In this document: positions 39,928 to 48,152 of the stretch, in pieces
How the letters are laid out: every line of letters begins with the position of its first letter
How positions within the stretch are numbered: position 1 is the first letter of the stretch
DNA from: Curtobacterium sp. MCJR17_020
GTDB lineage: Bacteria > Actinomycetota > Actinomycetes > Actinomycetales > Microbacteriaceae
Assembly (NCBI RefSeq): GCF_003234365.2
Contig: NZ_CP126260.1
Span: 744,001 to 808,000, forward strand
Reading direction: 5' to 3'
DNA: 64,000 nucleotides
Notes under the pieces: model-generated
What the model was told of the DNA's origin: nothing
The model's database searches: none
Seen by the model: the letters and a program-made list of their open reading frames with translations, nothing else
Position numbers and translations under genes: made by a program

Positions 39928-40521
39928 TCAGGCGAGCAGGGCGAGTGCGCGGTCCACGACGTCCTCCGGACGGCCGTCGCCGTGCAGCGCCCACCAGGTG
40001 AGGGCCGCGCTCGCCGCGGCTGCCAGGGCGTGTGCGCGCACCGACACCGCGAGGTCGTCGGGCGTCGCACCGTCCCGCTCGGCCACGAACCGGACGATCG
40101 CGTCGGTCAGGCTCGTGACCGTGGCCGCGCCGACGTGTTCGAGCGAGGGGTTCGCCCGGATGACGCGGAGCCGGTGGCGGGTGACCTCGACGGCGTCGTC
40201 GGGGAAGGTCGCGCCGATCCGGTAGGCCGCGCGCAGGGCGACCGACGACGACTCCGTGGACGGCCGCTGTTGGAGTGCGTCGCCGAACCGCGAGGCGAAC
40301 TCGTCGAGCCCGCCCCAGACGAGCGCCGCCTTGTTCGGGAACAGCCGGAACAACGACCGGCGGCTCACCCCGGCAGCTGCGGCGACGTCGTCCATCGACA
40401 CGGCGTCGAAGCCCTGCTCGTCGAACAGCCGGAGCGCCACGAGGGACACCGCGTCCGGGTCGATCGTGCGGGGGCGTCCCGTCGGTCGATCGCTCGTCGG
40501 CCGGTCGCTCGTCGGGCGCAT
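39928..40521 (-). CDS. TetR family transcriptional regulator (MftR-like)
   Basis: A 197-residue regulator. The HTH reads VALRLFDEQGFDAVSMDDVA with the recognition helix AGVSRRSLFRLFPNKAALVW, a pattern close to mycofactocin-type TetR proteins. The first 15 residues contain the small repeat TSDRP-TSDRP-TGRP, encoded by a short DNA duplication. It is divergent from an SDR gene, a common partner. Confidence 0.9.
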   Translation of the reverse strand: MRPTSDRPTSDRPTGRPRTIDPDAVSLVALRLFDEQGFDAVSMDDVAAAAGVSRRSLFRLFPNKAALVWGGLDEFASRFGDALQQRPSTESSSVALRAAYRIGATFPDDAVEVTRHRLRVIRANPSLEHVGAATVTSLTDAIVRFVAERDGATPDDLAVSVRAHALAAAASAALTWWALHGDGRPEDVVDRALALLA

Positions 40522-40533
40522 GGAGTCCTTTCG

Positions 40534-40550
40534 GCACTGAGTGCTATAAC
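40534..40550. promoter_or_regulatory. Operator-like palindrome and -10 between tetR and SDR
   Basis: GCACTGAGTGC (40534-40544) is a perfect palindrome directly followed by TATAAC, a good -10 for the SDR gene at 40590. A second CTCAGTGAG half-site lies near 40573. Confidence 0.5.
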
Positions 40551-40589
40551 CATCGTGGCGCAGCGAGCGCCTCTCAGTGAGGAGACGAC

Positions 40590-41348
40590 ATGACCGACAC
40601 CACCGCCGGACGTTTCACCGGCAGGACCATCATCGTCACCGGGGCGGGTTCCGGCATCGGACGCGCCACGGCGACGCGCATCGCGAACGAGGGCGGGCGG
40701 GTGATCGCGACCGACGTCGTCGCCGACCGCCTCGACGCGCTCCGCACCGAACTCGACGGCCTCGAACTCGAGACCGTCGTCGGCGACGTCGCTGCGACCG
40801 AGACCATCGACGCGCTCATCGCGGCCGCGGGTGATCGCATCGACGGACTGGCGAACGTCGCCGGCATCATGGACGCCTTCCTGCCGCCGAGCGAGGTCGA
40901 CGACGCCACCTGGGACCGCGTCTTCAGCGTCAACGTCACCGGGCCGATGCGCCTCACCCGCGCCGTCCTGCCGCACATGATCGCCGCCGGCCGCGGCGCC
41001 GTCGTGAACGTCGCGTCCGAGGCCGCACTCCGCGCCTCGGCAGCGGGTGCCGCGTACACGGCGTCGAAGCACGCGATCGCCGGGTTCACCAAGAGCGTGG
41101 CGTTCTTCCACGGGCCGCAGGGCATCCGGGCCAACGCGGTCGCGCCGGGTGCGGTCGCGACGAACATCGAGGCGCCGATGCGCAGCGAGTACGCCGCCAG
41201 CCGGGTCGGCCCCATCATGCAGGTCGCGATCCCGCCGGTCGCGCAGCCGGAGCAGCTCGCCGCGGCCATCACCTGGCTGCTCAGCGACGACTCCGCCAAC
41301 GTGAACGGCGCCGTGCTGCCGAGCGACGGCGGGTGGTCGGTCGTCTGA
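40590..41348 (+). CDS. Short-chain dehydrogenase/reductase
   Basis: A 252-residue classical SDR. TGAGSGIGR binds NAD(P), NVAG takes the usual NNAG place, VVNVASEAA carries the Ser, and YTASK is the catalytic pair; the C-terminus VLPSDGGWSVV is typical. GAGGAG lies before ATG 40590. It is probably regulated by the divergent TetR. Confidence 0.92.
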   Translation: MTDTTAGRFTGRTIIVTGAGSGIGRATATRIANEGGRVIATDVVADRLDALRTELDGLELETVVGDVAATETIDALIAAAGDRIDGLANVAGIMDAFLPPSEVDDATWDRVFSVNVTGPMRLTRAVLPHMIAAGRGAVVNVASEAALRASAAGAAYTASKHAIAGFTKSVAFFHGPQGIRANAVAPGAVATNIEAPMRSEYAASRVGPIMQVAIPPVAQPEQLAAAITWLLSDDSANVNGAVLPSDGGWSVV

Positions 41349-41376
41349 CGCGGGACGCGCCGCCTACACTGCCGAC

Positions 41377-41790
41377 ATGACCGAGGTCCCCGTCGCGCGC
41401 TCCGAGTGGGGCCGGTTCGCCCCCGACTCCGTCGAACGCCGGATGCTCGAGCACACCGGCACCGCCCTCGGCCTCGTCCTCCGCCCGCGCACGGTCGTGC
41501 TCGACCGCGCCCGAGTCGAGGTCGAGGGCATCGACGACGCCGACCGCGTCGTCGTGCAGCTCGTCGCGAACCAGGGCGCCTACAAGCCCGCCTGGCGCAA
41601 CAAGGTGATGGCGGACCTGTTCAAGCTGCTGTGGCTGCGGCAGTCGGTCCCCGGCGTGGAGCGGGCCGTGCTCGTCGTCGCCGAACCCGCGGCGAGGGCG
41701 CTCGCCGGGTGGGTGGCGGTGGCCGCCGAGGACCTCGGTGTCGAGGTGCTCCTCTGGGACGGGCAGACCGCGGTACCGTCACCGCGCTGA
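41377..41790 (+). CDS. Hypothetical protein
   Basis: A 137-residue soluble protein that I cannot assign. It has alternating strands and helices (TVVLDRARVEVEGIDDADRV, then VVQLVANQGAYKPAWRNKVMADLFKLLWL, then ERAVLVVAEPAARAL) and ends with EVLLWDGQTAV. The acid-strand-Lys pattern faintly recalls PD-(D/E)XK nuclease-like folds, but the signature is not convincing. ATG 28 bases after the SDR stop, so it may be co-transcribed with it. Confidence 0.72.
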   Translation: MTEVPVARSEWGRFAPDSVERRMLEHTGTALGLVLRPRTVVLDRARVEVEGIDDADRVVVQLVANQGAYKPAWRNKVMADLFKLLWLRQSVPGVERAVLVVAEPAARALAGWVAVAAEDLGVEVLLWDGQTAVPSPR

Positions 41791-41979
41791 GCTCAGCCGA
41801 CCCGGCCCGCGCACTCGTTCACACGTTCGCAACACATGTGGTCCGACTCCGTAACACGGGCGTCCTAGCCTCGACACCAGCAGCGGATTTCCGCGTCGCA
41901 GACCAGCCCGAGCTCGCGACGCACGCTCTCCGCCATACGAGACCGAGCCTGCGTGCTCGCCGACGGTATGGAGGAACGG
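41791..41979 (+). promoter_or_regulatory. Gap holding the probable promoter of the importer/monooxygenase operon
   Basis: No gene. It contains the palindrome CACATGTG (41833-41840) and two CnAACAC words (near 41830 and 41850). TAGCCT near 41866 could be a -10 but its -35 partner is weak. GGAGG at the end is the ribosome binding site of the ATPase gene. Confidence 0.35.
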
Positions 41980-42807
41980 ATGACCACATCAGCGGTCCGC
42001 GTGGACGCGGTGCGCAAGGTGTACGGCAGCGGCCCGAGCGCCATGGTGGCCCTCGACGACGCCCGGTTGACGATCGAGCCCGGCAAGTTCGTGTCGCTCA
42101 TCGGACCGAGCGGCTGCGGGAAGTCGACCCTGCTCCGCCTGGTGGCCGGGCTCGAGCCCGCCGACCGCGGTGACGTCCGGGTGCACGGTGTCACGCCGGC
42201 CCAGGCCTGCGCGGCGAAGCTCATCGGACTCGTGCCCCAGGCGCCGGCGCTGCTGCCCTGGCTCACCGTGTTGCAGAACGTCTCGCTCGCCGGGCGCGTG
42301 AACCCGGGCGCCGGTCGCCGCCGCGCCGCCATCGAGGACCTCGAGGAGCGCGGCACCGGGGCCGGCCCGGACATGCGCGAACTCCTGCGGATGGCAGGAC
42401 TCGGCGAGGCGATGGACAAGCTCCCCGCGCAGCTGTCCGGCGGCATGCAGCAGCGTGCCGCGATCGTCCGGGCCTTCGGCCTGCGCCCCGACGTCCTGCT
42501 GATGGACGAGCCGTTCTCGGCGCTCGACGAGTTCACCCGCGAGAGCCTGCAGGACCAGCTGCTCGACCTGTGGGACGAGCTGCGCACGACGGTGCTCTTC
42601 GTGACGCACTCGGTGTCCGAAGCCGTCCGGATGTCGGACACCGTCGTCGTGATGGCGCCGCGCCCCGGCCGGATCGTCGACGTCATCGACATCGACCTGC
42701 CCCGCCCGCGCAACCAGCGGCTCTTCGAGGAACAGCGGTTCCACGAGTACGAAGACCTGGTCCGGACCCGTCTGCACAGCGCCTGGCGCATGACCGATGC
42801 GGCCTGA
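41980..42807 (+). CDS. ABC transporter ATPase, nitrate/sulfonate/taurine (SsuB/TauB) type
   Basis: A 275-residue importer ATPase. Walker A is GPSGCGKST, Q-loop region LVPQAPALLPW, signature LSGGMQQR, Walker B VLLMDEPFSALD, and the switch His is in FVTHSVSEAV. ATG at 41980 was chosen because GGAGG is seven bases ahead. A Gly/Arg-rich insertion (about residues 110-128) sits between the Q-loop and signature. First gene of a run of eight same-strand genes ending at 50377. Confidence 0.94.
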   Translation: MTTSAVRVDAVRKVYGSGPSAMVALDDARLTIEPGKFVSLIGPSGCGKSTLLRLVAGLEPADRGDVRVHGVTPAQACAAKLIGLVPQAPALLPWLTVLQNVSLAGRVNPGAGRRRAAIEDLEERGTGAGPDMRELLRMAGLGEAMDKLPAQLSGGMQQRAAIVRAFGLRPDVLLMDEPFSALDEFTRESLQDQLLDLWDELRTTVLFVTHSVSEAVRMSDTVVVMAPRPGRIVDVIDIDLPRPRNQRLFEEQRFHEYEDLVRTRLHSAWRMTDAA

Positions 42808-42820
42808 GGGAGACGGGACC

Positions 42821-43663
42821 ATGAGCGCCACCACCACCTCCACGCCCGCCGCGACCGCCACCACGGCCGACGCCGAACGCCGCACCGCCCGCCGACCGGT
42901 TCCCGGTTGGCTCCGACCGACCGTCTGGTTGCCCCTCGTCGTGATGCTCGCCGTCCTGGCGGTGCTCTGGCAGATCGGCGCGACGGCGATGCCGTACCTG
43001 CTGCCGCCGTTGCCCGCGGTGGGGGAGACCCTCGCCACGCAGCTGCCCTACTACCTGCAGAACGCCGGCATCACCCTGGCGGAGTCGCTCGTCGGCCTGG
43101 CCATCGGGTTCCTCGCCGCCTTCGTGCTCGCGGTCCTGACGAGTGAGCTGCCGATCGTCCGCCGTGCGGTCATGCCGATCGCCATCGTGCTGAACGTCAC
43201 GCCCCTCGTCGCGATCGCCCCGGCCCTGGTGGTGGCGTTCGGGTTCGGGCCGCTGCCGAAGCTCGTCATCACGGCGCTCATCTGCTTCTTCCCGATCCTG
43301 ATCAACACCGCCGCGGGCCTGCGGTCCGTGCCGCAGCCCGTGCTGCAGGTCTACAAGACGATCGATGCCTCCCGGTTCGAGATGCTCGTGCACCTGCGGA
43401 TCCCGAACGCCCTGCCGTTCGTGTTCGCAGCCCTCCGGATCGTGTTCCCGCTGTCGATCATCGGCGCGGTCGTCGCGGAGCTGTCCGCCTCGGGTTCGAC
43501 CGGCGGCCTCGGCACCGTGATCAGCACGGCGTCGTCGATGAACCAGCTCGAAGTCGTCTACGCGGCGATCGCGATCCTCGCGGTGATGGGCGTGGTCCTG
43601 CTCGCACTCATCACGGTCGTCGAGCGGCGCGTCCTGCACTGGCACCGCACCGCGAACGACTGA
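42821..43663 (+). CDS. ABC transporter permease (SsuC/TauC-like)
   Basis: A 280-residue permease with an Ala/Thr-rich cytosolic start and six hydrophobic segments. The coupling-helix motif (EAA loop) appears as DASRFEMLVHLRIPNALPFVFAAL. The family is that of nitrate/sulfonate/taurine and NMT1/THI5-type importers. It begins 13 bases after the ATPase stop, with GGGAGA as ribosome binding site. Confidence 0.93.
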   Translation: MSATTTSTPAATATTADAERRTARRPVPGWLRPTVWLPLVVMLAVLAVLWQIGATAMPYLLPPLPAVGETLATQLPYYLQNAGITLAESLVGLAIGFLAAFVLAVLTSELPIVRRAVMPIAIVLNVTPLVAIAPALVVAFGFGPLPKLVITALICFFPILINTAAGLRSVPQPVLQVYKTIDASRFEMLVHLRIPNALPFVFAALRIVFPLSIIGAVVAELSASGSTGGLGTVISTASSMNQLEVVYAAIAILAVMGVVLLALITVVERRVLHWHRTAND

Positions 43664-43857
43664 CGCGCGGTCCGCCGGCCGCACCCCGCGGCCGCCCCGC
43701 GGCCCCGCCGCACCACCCGCCGGCGCGAGCCTGCCCGCGCGACGTCAGCCGTGCCTCCAGGCCGACGTCCGGCGACCCACAGCCCCCACAGACCCACCCG
43801 CACCACCTGCACCCGCACCCAGCCCTGCACCACCCATCCCTTCCCACAGGAGTGACC
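43664..43857. other. C-rich spacer between permease and binding-protein genes
   Basis: No coding potential was seen. It starts with CCGCGGCCGC-type palindromes that could fold, and continues as a strongly C-biased, G-poor tract of CACCCGCAC-like words. It could be an mRNA stability element that raises binding-protein level, as often found in importer operons. Confidence 0.4.
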
Positions 43858-44982
43858 ATGCAGCACCGCACCATGCAGCACCGCACCAAGGCCGCACTCG
43901 CGGCCCTCGCCACCGCCGTCGTCGCCCTCGCGCTCACCGGCTGCAGCACCGGCTCGAGCGCCGGCACCACCTCGTCCGAGGGCAGCGCGATCTCGGCCGA
44001 GCGGTGCAAGGAGAACAAGGACGCCGGCAAGATCACCTACCTGTCCGGCTACCAGTACCAGTCGTCGGCGTCGATCCTCGAGTACATCGCGGCGGACGAA
44101 CTCGGCTACTTCAAGGACCTCTGCCTCGACGTGACCCTCAAGCCGGGCTCGGGTGACACCGCCCAGAACACGAAGCTCCTCGCCAGCGGCCAGGCCACCG
44201 TGTCCGCCGTCGCCGAGCAGGACCTCATCCAGGCCCGGGCGAACGGCATCGACATCACCGGGATCTCGTCGTACTCGAACGCCGGCCTCGACGTCCTGAT
44301 GACGAACAAGGACATCACGAAGCTGCCGCAGCTCGACGGCAAGGTCGTCGGCCACAAGGGCTACGTGCCCGCCTCGGTCCGGGCGATGATGGAGAAGGCC
44401 GGCGTCGAGTGGGACTCCCTCACGCTCGTGAAGGAGGGCTACGACCCGTCCGTCCTGCCCCGCAAGCAGAACGGCCTCGAGGCGCTGACGGGCTTCGTGT
44501 CCAACGAGCCGAACCTGCTCAAGGCCGCCGGCGACGACGTCACCGTCTGGCAGCCCGTCGACTACGACATCCCCTCGTCGATCGGCGCGATGGCCGTGAA
44601 CCCCGCCTTCGCGAAGGCGCACCCGACCGCGGTCGAGGACGTCCTGCGCGCAGCCCTGCACGCCTACGACTTCTGCTCCGCGAGCGAGGCGAAGACGAAG
44701 CAGTGCGTCGGGTACGCCGCGAAGCTGTCCGGCGCCACCTACGACACCGCCCAGAACACCAAGATCTGGACCACCGAGACGAAGGTCATCGCGGACAACC
44801 CGACGCCGGACCAGCCCCTCGGCGGGATCGACCCGGAGAACGTGACGAAGCTCGTCGACATGCTGCACCAGTTCGACATCGTCAAGAGCTCGGTCACCGC
44901 CGACGACGCGAAGAGCTGGTTCACGAACGAGTACATCGACGCGATCACGAAGGACGGCGAGACCGTGTGGCCCGCACCGTGA
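43858..44982 (+). CDS. ABC transporter substrate-binding lipoprotein (NMT1/THI5-like)
   Basis: A 374-residue lipoprotein. Signal peptide residues 1-24 end in the lipobox LTGC, so it is anchored outside the membrane. The mature part is a two-lobe periplasmic-binding fold of the NMT1/THI5 group, with YIAADELGYFKDLCLDV and LLASGQATVSAVAEQDL typical of nitrate, sulfonate, pyrimidine or riboflavin-type binders. AGGAG precedes ATG 43858. The first codons carry a 15-base duplication (MQHRT MQHRT). The ligand is unknown; neighbours point to a nitrogen heterocycle, an amine or a sulfur compound. Confidence 0.92.
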   Translation: MQHRTMQHRTKAALAALATAVVALALTGCSTGSSAGTTSSEGSAISAERCKENKDAGKITYLSGYQYQSSASILEYIAADELGYFKDLCLDVTLKPGSGDTAQNTKLLASGQATVSAVAEQDLIQARANGIDITGISSYSNAGLDVLMTNKDITKLPQLDGKVVGHKGYVPASVRAMMEKAGVEWDSLTLVKEGYDPSVLPRKQNGLEALTGFVSNEPNLLKAAGDDVTVWQPVDYDIPSSIGAMAVNPAFAKAHPTAVEDVLRAALHAYDFCSASEAKTKQCVGYAAKLSGATYDTAQNTKIWTTETKVIADNPTPDQPLGGIDPENVTKLVDMLHQFDIVKSSVTADDAKSWFTNEYIDAITKDGETVWPAP

Positions 44983-45030
44983 GCCCCGTCGTCACCGAGT
45001 GTTCCGCAACGACCAGAAAGGCGGCGTGAG

Positions 45031-46095
45031 ATGCCCGCGAAGGAGTACGGGATCTTCCTCCCGATCGGCAACGGCGGGTGGATGCTCTCCACCACGGCAC
45101 CCCACCCCGAGGCGACCTACGCCTGGAACAAGCGCGCGGCGCTCCACGCCGAGACGATCGGCCTGGACTTCGTGATGTCGATGGCGAAGTGGCGCGGCTT
45201 CGGCGGCTCCACCGACCACTGGGGCCGCTCCCTGGAGTCGATGACGATGATGGCCGGCATCGCCGAGGCCACCGAGCGGGTCAAGATCTGGGCGACGATG
45301 CACGCCAACGTCCACAACCCGGCGGTCGCCGCGAAGATGTACACGACGCTGCAGGACGTCTCCGGCGGTCGGGCCGGCATGAACATCGTCAACGGCGCCT
45401 ACGCGGCGGAGTTCGAGCAGTTCGGGATCTGGGACGCGGCCCTCAGCCACGCCGACCGGTACCGGATGACGGAGCTCTGGACCGAGGCGGTCACGCGCCT
45501 GTGGACCGAGGACAGCGTGACGATGCACACGCCGTACTTCGACCTCGACGCGTGCGAGTCCCGCCCCCACCCCGCATCGCGGCCGACCATCATCAGCGCG
45601 GGCAAGTCCGAAGCGGCCCGGGCGTTCCAGGCGAAGCACGCCGACGGCGCCTTCCTGGCGGCGGACAGCCTGGACGAGATGCGCGACCTGTCCCGTGACG
45701 TCCACGACCGCGCCGCCGCCGAGGGACGCGAGTGCCGCACCTACTCGATGCTCACGGTCGTGCAGGGCGAGACCGACGCCGCCGCGCAGCGGAAGGTGCG
45801 CGAGTGGGGTGCCGGCGTCGACCGCGAAGCACTGGCCTCGATGCGGGCGTCGTGGGGCGTCCCCGCCGAGCAGGCGCGTGCCTGGGCGGACGGTGCTGCG
45901 GGCGAAGACGCGTTCCAGACCGCGTACGTCGCCGGATCCGCCGAGACCGTCACCGAGCACATCGAGTACATCGTCGACCGGGGCGAGCTCGACGGCCTGA
46001 TGCTGATCTTCCCCGAGTACGACCAGGACATGGTGCTGTTCGGGGAGACCGTCCTGCCGGCGCTCCGCCAGCACGACGCGGCGGTCGTCCGGTGA
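45031..46095 (+). CDS. RutA-like LLM-class FMN-dependent monooxygenase
   Basis: A 354-residue luciferase-like flavin monooxygenase. GIFLPIGNGGWMLSTTAP, MAKWRGFGG and the GGRAGMNIVNG segment line up well, from memory, with RutA pyrimidine oxygenase (which has IPIGNNGWLIST and a corresponding NLVTGW). RutA opens the uracil ring with FMNH2 and oxygen. The neighbours are a RutB-like amidohydrolase (its GTG overlaps this stop) and a flavin reductase, so a Rut-like ring-opening step is likely; substrate may differ from uracil, since no RutC-G homologues other than the reductase are visible. Confidence 0.88.
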   Translation: MPAKEYGIFLPIGNGGWMLSTTAPHPEATYAWNKRAALHAETIGLDFVMSMAKWRGFGGSTDHWGRSLESMTMMAGIAEATERVKIWATMHANVHNPAVAAKMYTTLQDVSGGRAGMNIVNGAYAAEFEQFGIWDAALSHADRYRMTELWTEAVTRLWTEDSVTMHTPYFDLDACESRPHPASRPTIISAGKSEAARAFQAKHADGAFLAADSLDEMRDLSRDVHDRAAAEGRECRTYSMLTVVQGETDAAAQRKVREWGAGVDREALASMRASWGVPAEQARAWADGAAGEDAFQTAYVAGSAETVTEHIEYIVDRGELDGLMLIFPEYDQDMVLFGETVLPALRQHDAAVVR

Positions 46096-46820
46096 CCGGG
46101 GGACTCGACGCGGGCCGCGACCCGCGGCTGGCACAGCTGGTGTCCGCAGCGCTCTCGCCCGCGCTCGTCGTCGTCGACGTGCAGCGCGACTTCGGTGAGC
46201 CGGCGCGGATCGCCCCGTACGGACTCGACGACCGCGCGTCCGTCGCCGTGGACGCCGCCGTCACCCGCATCGGCTCGCTCGTCGACGAGGCCCGCGCAGC
46301 GGGCGTCCCCGTCGTCTGGGTCGAACTCGGCAGCGACCCGGCCCGGCCGTGGCGCTCCAGCACGTGGCTGCGCGGCGGTGACCCGGACGGCCCGATGCCG
46401 GACGACGAGCCGTGCCGGATCGGCACGGACGGAGCCGAGTGGTACCGCACGGCGCCCGCGCCCGGTGAGACACGCGTCGTCAAGCGCGGCTACAGCGGGT
46501 TCCTGGGCACCGACCTGGAGGCCCGGCTCACCGCCGCAGGGATCGGCTGGGTCACCGTCGTGGGACTCACGACCGAGTGCTGCGTCCTCGCCACCGCGCA
46601 GGACGCGATGCAGCTCGGCTGGCCCGTGGTGGTCCCGCAGGACGCCACCGCCGCGTACGACACCGACGTGCACGACGCCGCGCTCACCCTGATCGACCTC
46701 AACGTGGGCGTCGTGACCGACGCCGACGAGACGGTGGCGCTGTGGCGCGCGTCCGGCTCCGCGTCTGCGGCCACGTCTGCGTCCGCGTCTGCGTCTGCTT
46801 CGCCGGTGGGTGCCCGATGA
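46092..46820 (+). CDS. Isochorismatase-family amidohydrolase, RutB-like
   Basis: A 242-residue cysteine hydrolase. The triad is intact: Asp29 in VVVDVQRDF, Lys131 in VVKRGYSGF and Cys164 in TTECCVLATA. Length and position after a RutA-like enzyme fit ureidoacrylate amidohydrolase RutB, which cleaves the ring-opened product to release ammonia and carbon dioxide precursors. GTG start overlaps the RutA-like stop (GTGA), and its own stop overlaps the next gene (ATGA). The C-terminus ends in an Ala/Ser repeat tail (SASAATSASASASASP) coded by a GCGTCT-like microrepeat, probably of slippage origin. Confidence 0.85.
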   Translation: MTGGLDAGRDPRLAQLVSAALSPALVVVDVQRDFGEPARIAPYGLDDRASVAVDAAVTRIGSLVDEARAAGVPVVWVELGSDPARPWRSSTWLRGGDPDGPMPDDEPCRIGTDGAEWYRTAPAPGETRVVKRGYSGFLGTDLEARLTAAGIGWVTVVGLTTECCVLATAQDAMQLGWPVVVPQDATAAYDTDVHDAALTLIDLNVGVVTDADETVALWRASGSASAATSASASASASPVGAR

Positions 46821-48151
46821 GCGGCATGCACCTGGCCTACGACCTGTCCTTCACCCACACCGAGGGGCGGTGGGCAGCGGCCGGCAGCTGGGTCGGCCAG
46901 GACTTCCCCGACGTCCGCATGTACATGGAGGTCGCCCGGACGGCGGAACGTGCGGGTGTCGACATGCTGTTCTTCGGCGACGGGTCCGGTGTGCCGAGCA
47001 CGTGGCGCGGCAGCATCGACCCGGCCGTGGAGTGGGGCATCCAGTGGCCCCGGCAGGACATGTCGCCCGTGATCGCCGCGATGTCCACCGTCACCGAGCA
47101 CATCGGGTTCGGGCTCACCTACTCGTCCACGTTCACCCACCCCTTCTCCGTGGCCCGGCTGCTCAACTCGCTCGACCACGTCACCGGCGGACGGATGGCG
47201 TTCAACGTCGTCGCCTCGTCGCGGGGAGCGGACGCCGCGAACTACGGGTCCGACCACCTGATCGACCACGACCTGCGGTACGAACGGATGGAGGAGTTCA
47301 TCGGCGTCTGCCGTGCACTCTGGGACTCCGTCGCCCCCGACGCGATCGTCCGCGACCGAGCGACCGGGCGGTTCGCCGACCCGGCAGGCGTGCACCCGAT
47401 CGACCACGACGGCCGTTTCTTCAAGGTGCGTGGCCCGCTCGCGAGCGTCCCGAGCCCGCAGCGGCACCCCGTCGTCGTGCAGGCCGGCAACTCGCCGCGC
47501 GGCATCGCCGCCAGTGCGTCGTTCGCCGACCTGGTGTTCGGGTTCGGATCGAGCGTCGCCGGACAGCTCCGGCACCGGAACGCGCTCGACGCAGCGCTCA
47601 CCGACGCCGGTCGGGACCCGTCCGGTGTCGGGATCCTCTGGGCGACCCAGGTCATCGTCGGCGCCACCGACGCCGAGGCCGCCACCCGCCGTGACTCGCT
47701 GCTGTCGTTCTGGAACCGCGAGGCCGTCGGCACCTTCATCTCGCACAACGCCGGGTACGACTTCTCCACGCTGCCGGCGACGTTCCGGCTCGGCGAGCTG
47801 CGCGACGAGATCGTCGCCGCGCAGGCGAGCCCGGCCGGCCTGGTCGGCAGCCTGGTCGCCGAGTTCGGCGAGGACCACACCATGGACCGCGACGACTTCT
47901 TCGAGCACGGCTGGCGTGCCGCGACGGGCCTCGACCACATGCTGGTCGGCGACGCCGCCGGGGTCGCCGACGCCCTGCAGGAGAACTTCGCGGCCACCGG
48001 CGGGCGCGGCGGCTACATGCTGTCCAGCCCGCTCGGCATGCCCACCGGGTTCGCCGACCTGAGCGAGCTGCTCGTGCCGGAGCTGCGTGCCCGTGGTGCC
48101 CTGGCGCCGCGGTACCCGGGGTCGACGCTCCGCGAGAACCTGGCGGTGTGA
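46817..48151 (+). CDS. NtaA/SnaA/DszA-family FMN-dependent monooxygenase
   Basis: A 444-residue LLM-class monooxygenase of the nitrilotriacetate monooxygenase component A / DszA / YtnJ group. Features: HLAYDLSFTHTEGRWAAAGSW at the start, AERAGVDMLFFGDG, GRMAFNVVASSRGADAANYG and VVQAGNSPRGIAASASFADLVF, all hallmark stretches. Such enzymes use FMNH2 from a separate reductase to attack amines, sulfones or S-conjugates. ATG overlaps the preceding stop; the next gene begins two bases past its own stop. Substrate unknown. Confidence 0.93.
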   Translation: MSGMHLAYDLSFTHTEGRWAAAGSWVGQDFPDVRMYMEVARTAERAGVDMLFFGDGSGVPSTWRGSIDPAVEWGIQWPRQDMSPVIAAMSTVTEHIGFGLTYSSTFTHPFSVARLLNSLDHVTGGRMAFNVVASSRGADAANYGSDHLIDHDLRYERMEEFIGVCRALWDSVAPDAIVRDRATGRFADPAGVHPIDHDGRFFKVRGPLASVPSPQRHPVVVQAGNSPRGIAASASFADLVFGFGSSVAGQLRHRNALDAALTDAGRDPSGVGILWATQVIVGATDAEAATRRDSLLSFWNREAVGTFISHNAGYDFSTLPATFRLGELRDEIVAAQASPAGLVGSLVAEFGEDHTMDRDDFFEHGWRAATGLDHMLVGDAAGVADALQENFAATGGRGGYMLSSPLGMPTGFADLSELLVPELRARGALAPRYPGSTLRENLAV

Positions 48152-48152
48152 G